DNA of 64,000 nt, from positions 107,548-171,547 of the forward strand of contig JAHFTW010000001.1 in NCBI GenBank assembly GCA_023269235.1, in the 5' to 3' direction. Shown in pieces: positions 54,787 to 61,802 of this stretch (the first letter of the stretch is position 1; every line of letters starts with the position of its first letter). The position numbers and the translations under genes are program-made. Source of the DNA: Thermoplasmata archaeon. Lineage in GTDB: Archaea > Thermoplasmatota > E2 > JACPAO01 > JAHFTW01. The notes below the pieces were generated by a model, which saw only the letters and a list, made by a program, of their open reading frames with translations, had not been told where the DNA came from and made no database searches.

Positions 54787-55236
54787 GTGCCTGGGCGCCG
54801 ATTCGAGGAGTTCTCCGTCGGGCAGGTCATCCCGCACGCCACGACGCTGCGCGTCACGATGGAGGACAACGTCGCCTTCTGTCGCCTCACGCTCAACACG
54901 CAGCCGCTCCACCTCGACGAGGCCGCGGCGCGCAAGGCGGGCTTCCCCGGCGTCCTCGTCAACGGCCTCTTCACCTTCAGCGCCTGTGTTGGCGCCTCCG
55001 TCGAGGACACCACAGCCGGTACCCTCGTCGCGAATCTGGGCTACGAGGCCGTCGAGCACCCCAAGCCCGTCTTCCCCGGGGACACGCTCCGCTTCAGCAC
55101 CGAGGTCGTCGAGAAGCGCCCGAGCAGCAAGCCCGGCCGCGGCATCGTGACGCTCCTGCACCGGGTCCACAACCAGGGCGGCGACGAGGTGTGCCGCTTC
55201 AAGCGCGTCGTCATGGTCCAGGCCGGTGCCGCATGA
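54787..55236 (+). CDS. MaoC-like (hotdog-fold) dehydratase
   Basis: The protein has 149 residues from GTG. The hotdog fold begins 'FEEFSVGQVIPHATTLRVTMEDNVAFCRLTLNTQPLHLDEAAARKAGFPGVLVNGLFTFSACVG'. It contains the hydratase-2-type Asp/His region with 'N-x-x-P-L-H-L-D' in place of N-x-D-x-x-P-x-H. It hydrates or dehydrates acyl-CoA. Coupled by ATGA to a CitE-like lyase, the pair resembles mesaconyl-CoA hydratase and beta-methylmalyl-CoA lyase of the methylaspartate, ethylmalonyl-CoA or 3-hydroxypropionate schemes. The exact substrate is inferred from this pairing. Confidence 0.83.
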   Translation: MPGRRFEEFSVGQVIPHATTLRVTMEDNVAFCRLTLNTQPLHLDEAAARKAGFPGVLVNGLFTFSACVGASVEDTTAGTLVANLGYEAVEHPKPVFPGDTLRFSTEVVEKRPSSKPGRGIVTLLHRVHNQGGDEVCRFKRVVMVQAGAA

Positions 55237-56102
55237 GCCCCTCCACGTTCGCCGCCGCGCCGCGCCGGATGCGCAGCCTCCTCTACACGCCCGCCGACCG
55301 GCCCGAGCGCTACACGAAGGCATGGGCCGAGGGCACGGCCGACATCGTCTGCGCCGACCTCGAGGACGCCGTCGCCCCCGCCAACAAGGCCGCGGCCCGC
55401 CAGGCCGTCGCCACCGCGTTCAAGCAGCCCCCTTCGGCCTCCTGCTTGCGCGCCGTCCGCGTCAACGCCCCCGGGACACCCGCCTTCTCCGCCGACCTCG
55501 ACGCCATCCTGCCCCTTGGCCCCGACCTGCTCGTGGTCCCCAAGGTCGAGTCCGCCGACGACGTCGCGCGCCTCGCGGCCCGCGTCGAGCGCGAGGCCGC
55601 CGGCGCCACGCGGCTCGTCCTCATCCTCGAGACCGCCCGCGGCGTCGTGGACGCGCGCGAGATCCTCGCCACCTCCGCGGGCGTGGCGGCCGTCTGCTTC
55701 GGCGCCGAAGACCTTTCCGCCGACGTCGGCATCCGCAAGGGCCCTGACAGTCGTGAGGTCGCGATGGCGCGCCAATGGGTCGTCCTGTGCGCGGCAGCCG
55801 CCGGAATCCCGGCCCTCGACATGATCACGGCCGACTTCCGCGACCTCGAGCGCTGCGCCCGCGAGGCCCGCGAGGCCCGCGACTGGGGCTTCTCCGGCAA
55901 GATGTGCGTCCACCCGGCGCAGGCCGCCGCCATCCACGAAGCCTTCCGCCCCTCGCCCGACGAGGTCGCGTGGGCCCGCAAGGTCATGGCCGCCGTCGAG
56001 AAGGCCGGCGTCGGCGCCGGCGGCGTCGTCGAGGTCGAGGGCCGCATGGTGGACGTCCCTGTGATCGGTCAGGCCCGCCGTGTCCTGGCCGACGCGGCTT
56101 AA
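55233..56102 (+). CDS. CitE-like CoA-ester lyase (malyl-/methylmalyl-CoA lyase family)
   Basis: The protein has 289 residues. The TIM barrel of HpcH/HpaI/CitE type has 'RSLLYTPADRPERYTKA', the Mg-binding Glu/Asp in 'VCADLEDAVAPANKAAAR', 'AVRVNAPGTPAFSADLDAIL', 'LVVPKVESADDV', 'LILETARGVVDAREI' and 'AVCFGAEDLSADVGI', then 'GFSGKMCVHPAQ'. Such enzymes split L-malyl-CoA or beta-methylmalyl-CoA to glyoxylate plus acetyl- or propionyl-CoA, or act as thioesterases. No citrate lyase alpha or ACP subunits accompany it. The overlap with the MaoC gene supports a shared acyl-CoA route. Confidence 0.87.
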   Translation: MSPSTFAAAPRRMRSLLYTPADRPERYTKAWAEGTADIVCADLEDAVAPANKAAARQAVATAFKQPPSASCLRAVRVNAPGTPAFSADLDAILPLGPDLLVVPKVESADDVARLAARVEREAAGATRLVLILETARGVVDAREILATSAGVAAVCFGAEDLSADVGIRKGPDSREVAMARQWVVLCAAAAGIPALDMITADFRDLERCAREAREARDWGFSGKMCVHPAQAAAIHEAFRPSPDEVAWARKVMAAVEKAGVGAGGVVEVEGRMVDVPVIGQARRVLADAA

Positions 56103-56129
56103 GCGACCGAGGTTTGCCCCATTAGGCTC

Positions 56130-57209
56130 ATGAACCCGGAGGCCCGCTCGTCCCGCGTGCGCGGATTCGTCGTCCTGCTCCTTGTTGCCCTCGTTCTCCC
56201 GCTCTCCGGCTGCTTCGCGCCCTGCGAGGCGCCGCCTCCGGTCTCGGCGCGGGGCGTCTCCGCGACGGCCCCGCAATCCGCCGGCGACGGCTCCGCGGCG
56301 TTCGCCGTCGAGGTGCGCGAGGAGGGTCCCTCCGGGAAGCCCATCGCGGGCGCCGGCGTGGTCTTCTTCTGGGGCGACGAGACGTCGCGCGACCGGTCCG
56401 CCCTCGTCGCGGTCGGCCCGGACGGGGCCATCGTCCAGGCCCCCGGCGCCTCCGTCGCGATCGGCGGCATCCCGCCCCCGGCCTACACCACCACGTTGGA
56501 GCTGCGCACGGACGCGGAGGGTCACGCCGTCGGCAAGCTCCCCGCCGGCCGCATCGCCGGCGTCGTCGTCGCCGCCCCCGGCTACACCGAGGAGACCGTC
56601 CGCGCCTTCGCCACCGGCGGCTCAGGGACGCGGGCCCTCCGGGTCCCGCTCTATCACGACCACCTCGTCCTGGGCGCGCAGGGCGCCATCGGACCTGGCG
56701 CCCTCAGCACCGCCGTCGTCCCCGTTGTCGGGACGGTCGTCTGGTACCCGCAGCAGTCGCTCTTCTCGCCTGCCTACCTCGACCGCCTGGTCCGCCTCGA
56801 GCTCCACCTGAACTGGACCAACGGGCCGACGGCCTTCGCCGATCTGGGCCTTGGTCTCGGGCGCACCAGCTCGGCCATCGACCGCCTCGAGGACTCCCGG
56901 TTCGAGGTCGCCCCGGGGAGCTACAGCCAGGCGCTCTCCATGGGCCTCGACGAGCTGGACCAGCTCGACTTCACGGGCGCCGACCAGGTCCTGGCGGGCC
57001 CCGCGACCTCGACGGGCTACCTTGCCCCGTTCAACCTGGGGTACACGCTCTCCTGGACGGGCACGTTCGAGACCGCGTCGGCGTTCCAGAGCCAATGCGG
57101 CCTCGACCTCGACGGCCACCACGCCAGCTTCCGAGCGACCGCCTTCCCGGTGGCGCCCTTCGCGGTCGCCTTGCTCCTGCTCGTCGCCGCCGTGGCACGT
57201 AGGAACTGA
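56130..57209 (+). CDS. Lipoprotein with carboxypeptidase-regulatory-like beta domain and C-terminal TM
   Basis: The protein has 359 residues. It has a lipobox 'L-P-L-S-G-C' (Cys28), then a beta-sandwich region ('GKPIAGAGVVFFWGD…GHAVGKLPAGRIAGVVVAAPGYTEETV') with the pattern of carboxypeptidase-regulatory-like or invasin-like domains. A second domain of ~180 residues has unknown fold, and 'FAVALLLLVAAVARRN' closes as a TM helix with a basic end. It may therefore be anchored at both ends. The function is unknown. It is likely a cell-surface protein. Confidence 0.68.
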   Translation: MNPEARSSRVRGFVVLLLVALVLPLSGCFAPCEAPPPVSARGVSATAPQSAGDGSAAFAVEVREEGPSGKPIAGAGVVFFWGDETSRDRSALVAVGPDGAIVQAPGASVAIGGIPPPAYTTTLELRTDAEGHAVGKLPAGRIAGVVVAAPGYTEETVRAFATGGSGTRALRVPLYHDHLVLGAQGAIGPGALSTAVVPVVGTVVWYPQQSLFSPAYLDRLVRLELHLNWTNGPTAFADLGLGLGRTSSAIDRLEDSRFEVAPGSYSQALSMGLDELDQLDFTGADQVLAGPATSTGYLAPFNLGYTLSWTGTFETASAFQSQCGLDLDGHHASFRATAFPVAPFAVALLLLVAAVARRN

Positions 57210-57314
57210 GCCGCGACGAAGCCAGGCAAGACGCTGGACGACGGCCAAAAGAGAGGGACAAGAAGGAGGGGAGGAAGGGCAAAGGACGAAAAGCCTACGG
57301 GGCGGGCGCCCCAA

Positions 57315-57494
57315 TCAGCCCAGGATCTTGCGCGCGGCGGGGCGGTTCTTGATGAGGCCCTTGCCGCCCTTCGTCGTCTTGGCGCGAGCGCGGACGGCCT
57401 TCATGGCGCGGGCCTTCGCGAGGGCGCGCAGCTGCGCCGGCGTGGCCTTGCGCTTCTTCGTGGTCTTCTTGGAACTCTTGCGGGTGGGGGCCAT
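57315..57494 (-). CDS. Small very basic Lys/Arg-rich protein
   Basis: The protein has 59 residues from the ATG at 57494. It is about 40% Lys/Arg with Ala, Thr and Gly, including 'RKSSKKTTKKRKATPAQLRALAKARAMKAVRARAKTTKGG'. The middle could form a basic amphipathic helix. It resembles small chromatin or RNA-binding tails, but no family is recognised. A TATA (ctttaact on minus, near 57523-57530) lies ~29-36 bases upstream, which supports this start. Confidence 0.6.
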   Translation of the reverse strand: MAPTRKSSKKTTKKRKATPAQLRALAKARAMKAVRARAKTTKGGKGLIKNRPAARKILG

Positions 57495-57639
57495 AAGGCA
57501 CCGCGCAAGAATCACCGTGCAGAGTTAAAGCCCACCACTTCGCGCCGCCCATCGTCCTCGCGGCGGGGCCGCGCGCCGGTTGGGCAAGGCTCTCGAGGAG
57601 GGAGCTTATGTAGCGCTCCTTCTTGGGCGCGACCCGAGG

Positions 57640-58260
57640 ATGCTTGTGATGTCCCGCCTCTCTGTCGTGGCCCTCGTGGGGCTCGCCCTGCTCGTCATGC
57701 CCGCCGCCGCCCAGACCGTGCCGATGTCGGGCGCGACGCTGACCCTGCGCGACCTGCCCGCCCCGACGCAGTCCACCAACCAGACTTTCCTGCGCCAGAC
57801 GTTCGACGCCGGCCTCAGCGTCCAACCCGGCGCCTGCTCCACCGGCGGCACGGCCACGCTCGACCTCGTCGCCACCGTCGACAACAAGACCCTGCGCGCA
57901 GAGATCAGCCCGTCGCAGGTCGCCTACAACCTGGGCGTCAACGTGGGCACGAACGTCGGTGGCACGCGCAACTTCGAGACCGAGTTCGCGGTCGTCGTCA
58001 GCACCCCCCAGCTCGTCACCGTCCTCACGAACGCCACCGTGACCGTCACCGCGACCCCGTCCTTCGCCTGCTCCACCCCCGTCGCCGGAGTGGCCCCGAC
58101 CGTCGCCGCCGTGACGGGCACCTTCAAGGTCTCGTTCAAGCCTGACCTGGCCAACAAGATCGCCGGTGCCAGCTCTGAGGTCATGCCCGGCCTCGAGCTG
58201 CCGCTCCTGGCCGCCGCGCTCGTCGCCGTGGCCCTGGTCGTCCGCCGCAAGCAGGCCTAA
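57640..58260 (+). CDS. Secreted protein with PGF-CTERM-like anchor
   Basis: The protein has 206 residues. Signal peptide 'RLSVVALVGLALLVMPAAAQ' is followed by a ~150-residue all-beta domain with two Cys (GACSTGG, FACSTP), probably one disulfide, and several N-x-T sequons. It ends 'MPGLELPLLAAALVAVALVVRRKQA', which has the P-G, hydrophobic helix and Arg/Lys end of archaeosortase substrates. An alternative ATG lies three codons later. The domain is not recognised. A pyrimidine/T tract follows the stop. Confidence 0.72.
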   Translation: MLVMSRLSVVALVGLALLVMPAAAQTVPMSGATLTLRDLPAPTQSTNQTFLRQTFDAGLSVQPGACSTGGTATLDLVATVDNKTLRAEISPSQVAYNLGVNVGTNVGGTRNFETEFAVVVSTPQLVTVLTNATVTVTATPSFACSTPVAGVAPTVAAVTGTFKVSFKPDLANKIAGASSEVMPGLELPLLAAALVAVALVVRRKQA

Positions 58261-58265
58261 GGCCC

Positions 58266-58318
58266 GCAGTCGTCCTCTTTCCTTCCTTCCAGTCTTCCTT
58301 TCCTTCCTTGTTTTTGGC
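58266..58318 (+). terminator. T-rich terminator tract
   Basis: A long pyrimidine run with repeated CTTTCC/CTTCC blocks, ending in T5, lies after the stop at 58260. It fits archaeal termination. It also lies at the end of the convergent minus-strand gene. Confidence 0.5.
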
Positions 58319-58345
58319 GTCTCCCGACCCCTGCGGGAGCCGGGT

Positions 58346-59431
58346 TCAGGCGGCCTTCGCCGCGGCGTCGAGCCAGGCGGTGATGCGGCTGCGCAGCGCC
58401 GCGAACTTCGCCTCGAGGTGCACGTTGGGCGCGTCGATGCCAAAATGCAGGTCGTATCCGTGCGCGATGGCCTCGAGCTGCTCGCGCGCGATGCCGGGGC
58501 CCGGCGTGCGCACGCACACGAGGACCGAGAAGGAATTGGGGATGCGGCGCAGGAGAAGCGCATCGAAGCTACGCGCCTTGATGGCCTCGGGGGGCGTGTG
58601 GCTTGCGATGACGTCCACCATGAGGACGGCCTTGTTGTCCAGCTCGATGACGAGGTCCGCCTCGTGGGAGACGACGTGGCCGGAGGGAAGCGGGATGGTG
58701 ACAAGGTGCTGCGTCCGGACGACGCCTTCGGCGTGCGCAGGGGCGACATGGAACATCGTTCCCTTCGGCTGGCGCAACTCGGAGCCCGGCTCGCCGAAGG
58801 CCCGTAGCAAGGCGTTGGCGAGCACGGCGCGCGCCAACGTGACGGAGTCCGCGTCGGGCGGAAGGGTCAGGGCGGAGACGGGCGCGGGCGAAGCGGCCGG
58901 GGCGGGAGCGGGGGCAGCTTTCGGCTTGCCCCGCAACGTCTTGGAGGCCGCCGCGTCCGGGGAGACCGCGGCTGGAGGCTGCGAGGCGCGAGGGGGCACG
59001 GCCCGCAGACCCTCCGTGCGCACCTCGGGCTCCGGGGCCTCGCGCTCGGGGGACCGCAAGAAGCGCGGAAGTTTTCGGGCCGGCGGGGCCGGCGCCGGCG
59101 GAGGCGGCGGGACGCGGGCTGCCTCCTGGGCCTGGCGCGTCTCGCGCTCCGGCCGCCCGATGGGGATAGGCGTGCCTGCGATGGGCTTGAGCGAGGAGGG
59201 GATGACGACGACGTCGTCGTCCTTCACGAGGGCGTCGAGGGTCGCCTGCGTGCGCGGCTTGAGGCGCGTCGGCAGCTCTGCGCCGCCCCCGTCCTCCTCG
59301 GCACTGCGGGCGCGGTTCGACGTCGCCGCGCGCACCTTCGTCTTGCCGAGGAGATTGCCCTTCAGGGTCTTCTTGACGATGCGCACGAGGTTCCGGCCTG
59401 CAGGCGCCAGCGCACGCACGCGCCCTGGCAT
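58346..59431 (-). CDS. Uncharacterised protein divergent from the actin-like gene; disordered N-half, nuclease-like C-domain
   Basis: The protein has 361 residues from ATG; an in-frame GTG lies six codons upstream. A basic N-terminus ('VRIVKKTLKGNLLGKTKVRAATSNRARS') is followed by ~170 residues of Pro/Ala-rich disorder, then a folded C-terminal ~150 residues. That domain includes 'HVVSHEADLVIELDNKAVLMVDVIASHTPPEAIKARSFDALLLRRI' and 'SFSVLVCVRTPGPGIAREQLEAIA', whose E/D-x-x-I-E…K…V-D pattern and strand-helix order recall PD-(D/E)XK-type folds. The catalytic set is not convincing. It is divergent from the actin-like gene and may belong to the same system. Confidence 0.6.
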   Translation of the reverse strand: MPGRVRALAPAGRNLVRIVKKTLKGNLLGKTKVRAATSNRARSAEEDGGGAELPTRLKPRTQATLDALVKDDDVVVIPSSLKPIAGTPIPIGRPERETRQAQEAARVPPPPPAPAPPARKLPRFLRSPEREAPEPEVRTEGLRAVPPRASQPPAAVSPDAAASKTLRGKPKAAPAPAPAASPAPVSALTLPPDADSVTLARAVLANALLRAFGEPGSELRQPKGTMFHVAPAHAEGVVRTQHLVTIPLPSGHVVSHEADLVIELDNKAVLMVDVIASHTPPEAIKARSFDALLLRRIPNSFSVLVCVRTPGPGIAREQLEAIAHGYDLHFGIDAPNVHLEAKFAALRSRITAWLDAAAKAA

Positions 59432-59538
59432 CCCGCAGTCTCTCGACACGGCGCCGGCGCATAGCGTTTTTGGGATGCACGCGGCGGGCGCGGGCCGGCG
59501 CGTCGGCGTCCGGCGGGGCCTCTTCGCGTGGAACTCTC

Positions 59539-59650
59539 GGGCATAACCGTAAATAGCCGCCTCCCTTCGAGCAAAACCAACCACGAACGTCAGGAGAATC
59601 CCTCTGGGTTGTCTCCGCGCCGTTCGGGCTACCACTTGGAGGCACCAAAC
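59539..59650 (+). promoter_or_regulatory. Promoter and leader of the actin-like gene
   Basis: The element ccgtaaatagcc (59547-59558) matches a BRE/TATA core. Unlike most genes here, the start lies ~90 bases further on, leaving a leader of about 65 bases. It ends in a ribosome binding site (ttggagg, ~59636-59642) before the ATG at 59651. A leadered, Shine-Dalgarno-using mRNA suggests strong or regulated translation, as for the surface-layer gene. Confidence 0.6.
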
Positions 59651-60673
59651 ATGGCCAAAGGACTGGACGTCGGCACGATGAACATCATCGCCGCCGAGCG
59701 CCACGGCGACAAGACCACGCTCACCCAGCAGCGCAACTCCTTCGTTGAGATCGAGTACTCCGACGTCGCCGAGAAGATGCTCGCCCGCTCGGACGTTCTC
59801 TACATCAAGAAGGACAACCAGGTGTTCATCGTCGGTGAGGACGCCCTCAACTTCGCGAACATCTTCAACACCGCGACCCGCCGCCCCATGCAGAAGGGCA
59901 TCCTGTCGCGCGACGAGAAGTCGGCCATCCCGATGATCCGCTTGATCATCGAGCGCCTGGTCGGCACCCCGAAGGAGTCCGGCGAGATCCTCTACTACAC
60001 CTCGCCCGCCCGCCCGGCCGACTCCCCCAACCAGGATGTCCTGTACCACCAGAAGACCATCGAGTCCATCCTGCGCAAGCTCGACTACACCCCCCGCGTC
60101 ATCAACGAGGGCATGGCCGTCGTCTACTCCGAGCTCGCCGACAACCAGTTCACCGGCATCGGCGTCTCCTTCGGCGCCGGCATGACCAACATGTGCGTCT
60201 CGCACTACGGTCTCCCGGTCATGACCACCGCGGTCGCCCGCGGCGGCGACTGGATCGACAGCCAGGTCGCTGAGGCCACCGGCCACAGCAAGGACCGCGT
60301 CACCGCGATCAAGGAGCGCGAGTTCGAGATCAACCCTGAGAACCCCCAGGGCGAGGTCCAGAGCGCTCTGACCATCTACTACGACAACCTCGTCACCTAC
60401 GCCATCAACACGCTCAAGCGCGAGATGGCCCGCGCCAAGGTCGAGGAGGGCCTCACCCTGCCCGTCGCCATCACCGGCGGCACCGCCAGCTGCAAGGGCT
60501 TCAAGGACCTCTTCGAGCGCCGCATCTTCGAGGCCAACCTGCCCATCGAGATCTCCAAGGTCAAGATGGCCCGCAGCCCGCTCTACTCGGTTGCCATGGG
60601 CACCCTCGTCGCCGCTCGTGCCGAAGAGGCCGAGACGCTCGAGGAGCTCGTCGCCGTCGACTCGAAGAAGTAA
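59651..60673 (+). CDS. Actin/MreB-fold ATPase (archaeal actin-like protein)
   Basis: The protein has 340 residues. It carries the actin-superfamily nucleotide site: phosphate-1 'KGLDVGTMNIIAA' at the N-terminus, phosphate-2 'TGIGVSFGAGMTNMCV' (~residues 176-190) and the adenosine loop 'LPVAITGGTASCKGF' (~273-287). The connecting 'INEGMAVVYSEL' is typical of MreB/ParM/FtsA-like folds. It lacks the Hsp70 substrate domain and the FtsA 1C domain. It is close in size to MreB and to archaeal actins such as Ta0583, salactin and crenactin. It may form filaments. The downstream four-TM and repeat proteins are candidate membrane anchor and scaffold. It does not sit in an mreBCD, plasmid parM or ethanolamine (eutJ) context. 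Confidence 0.88.
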   Translation: MAKGLDVGTMNIIAAERHGDKTTLTQQRNSFVEIEYSDVAEKMLARSDVLYIKKDNQVFIVGEDALNFANIFNTATRRPMQKGILSRDEKSAIPMIRLIIERLVGTPKESGEILYYTSPARPADSPNQDVLYHQKTIESILRKLDYTPRVINEGMAVVYSELADNQFTGIGVSFGAGMTNMCVSHYGLPVMTTAVARGGDWIDSQVAEATGHSKDRVTAIKEREFEINPENPQGEVQSALTIYYDNLVTYAINTLKREMARAKVEEGLTLPVAITGGTASCKGFKDLFERRIFEANLPIEISKVKMARSPLYSVAMGTLVAARAEEAETLEELVAVDSKK

Positions 60674-60708
60674 AGCGGTCATGAGAATGGCCAGCCGAGG
60701 GATGCACC

Positions 60709-61716
60709 ATGTCTGACGCAGATCGCTATGCGGGCTTGTTCGGCTCGAAGACCTCCAAGGGTCAGCTCCAGGGCGGATTCCTCCTCCTGTCGCTGGGTGC
60801 CCTCTTCGGTCTGGCCGCCCTTATCCTCTTCATCTCCGCCCTGTTCAACACAGGCGACAAGACGCTGTACTACAACCTGATGAAGGCCGGCCTGACGATG
60901 GCCCCCATCGGCCTGGGAGGCATCCTCCTCGGCTTGACGGTGGCCCTGCCCACGAGCGCGTTCCTGCGCGTCGCGAGCTACGTCGGCGGGTTCTTCCTGG
61001 TCGTGTCGGCGCTCCTGTTCTTCTTCCACTACCCCAACAACTTCAATGTGGCCTCCAAGGGCTCGAAGCTCGCGGACTACATGGGTCTCGACGTCCTGGT
61101 GGCCGTCGGCGGATTCGTCCTCATGGCGGCCGCCGCGATCTCCAGCGTCGTGGGCTACTACCTCGGCCGGACCACCGTGGTCAAGGGCGAGGACGAAGCC
61201 GAGGACGACATGTACGGCGCGGGCTACGAGATCCCCGACTGGGTCGTGGAGCGCGACATCGAGTTCGCGATGAAGAAGTACGGCGTCTCGTGGGGCGCGG
61301 ACACGAATGACAACACTATTCGCGTCAACGTCGCCGACACCTTCGCCGGCGCCAAGATCGGCGGCCTCGGCAAGGCCCGCGTGGTCCAGCTCGACGCTGA
61401 CCAGGTGGACCTCGGCGTCGCCGGCCTGACGAAGGTGCGCCCCCAGAAGGGCGGCGCCATCCCGGGCGAGTGGGCCGACGAGGCCACCCGCGCCCTGGTC
61501 GCCTTCCGCAAGCAGAAAGAGTCGAACCCCAAGGCCTTCACGCCGAAGCGCACCTTCTGGCAGAAGGTCGGGGACTTCTTCTCGGGCCGCAACCGCGGCG
61601 GCAAGGCCACCTCGGCCCCCGCCCCGCGCCCGACCCCGGCCAGTGCGCCCCGTGCCAACGGCACGAGCGCCCCGGCCCGCCGCGGCAAGACCATCGTCAT
61701 TGACGACGACAAGTGA
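60709..61716 (+). CDS. Four-TM membrane protein with cytoplasmic C-domain, actin-operon partner
   Basis: The protein has 335 residues. Four hydrophobic segments lie at about 22-44, 57-79, 85-105 and 120-145. A soluble C-terminal domain follows ('YEIPDWVVERDIEFAMKKYGVSWGADTNDNTIRVNVADTFAGAKIGGLGKARVVQLDADQVDLGV', landmarks Y-E-I-P-D-W-V-V-E-R-D-I-E, then I-R-V-N-V-A-D). The last ~60 residues are basic and Pro/Ala-rich, ending 'TIVIDDDK'. It is 35 bases after the actin-like stop with a weak Shine-Dalgarno (gaggg). I do not recognise the family. A membrane receptor or anchor for the actin-like filament is a reasonable hypothesis. Confidence 0.72.
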   Translation: MSDADRYAGLFGSKTSKGQLQGGFLLLSLGALFGLAALILFISALFNTGDKTLYYNLMKAGLTMAPIGLGGILLGLTVALPTSAFLRVASYVGGFFLVVSALLFFFHYPNNFNVASKGSKLADYMGLDVLVAVGGFVLMAAAAISSVVGYYLGRTTVVKGEDEAEDDMYGAGYEIPDWVVERDIEFAMKKYGVSWGADTNDNTIRVNVADTFAGAKIGGLGKARVVQLDADQVDLGVAGLTKVRPQKGGAIPGEWADEATRALVAFRKQKESNPKAFTPKRTFWQKVGDFFSGRNRGGKATSAPAPRPTPASAPRANGTSAPARRGKTIVIDDDK

Positions 61717-61723
61717 GCCTTCG

Positions 61724-61790
61724 AGCCACCCTTCCTCCTTTCTCCTTCCCTCTTCCTTCCTCTTTCCCACCATCCCTTTCCAAATCTCCC
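61724..61790 (+). terminator. Pyrimidine/T-rich tract between the TM protein and the repeat protein genes
   Basis: About 65 bases of almost pure C/T with repeated CTTCC/CTTTC blocks follow the stop at 61716. It can act as an archaeal terminator, possibly partial, leaving the downstream repeat-protein gene at reduced or separate transcription. Confidence 0.45.
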
Positions 61791-61802
61791 GGGCGGTCCC
61801 AG

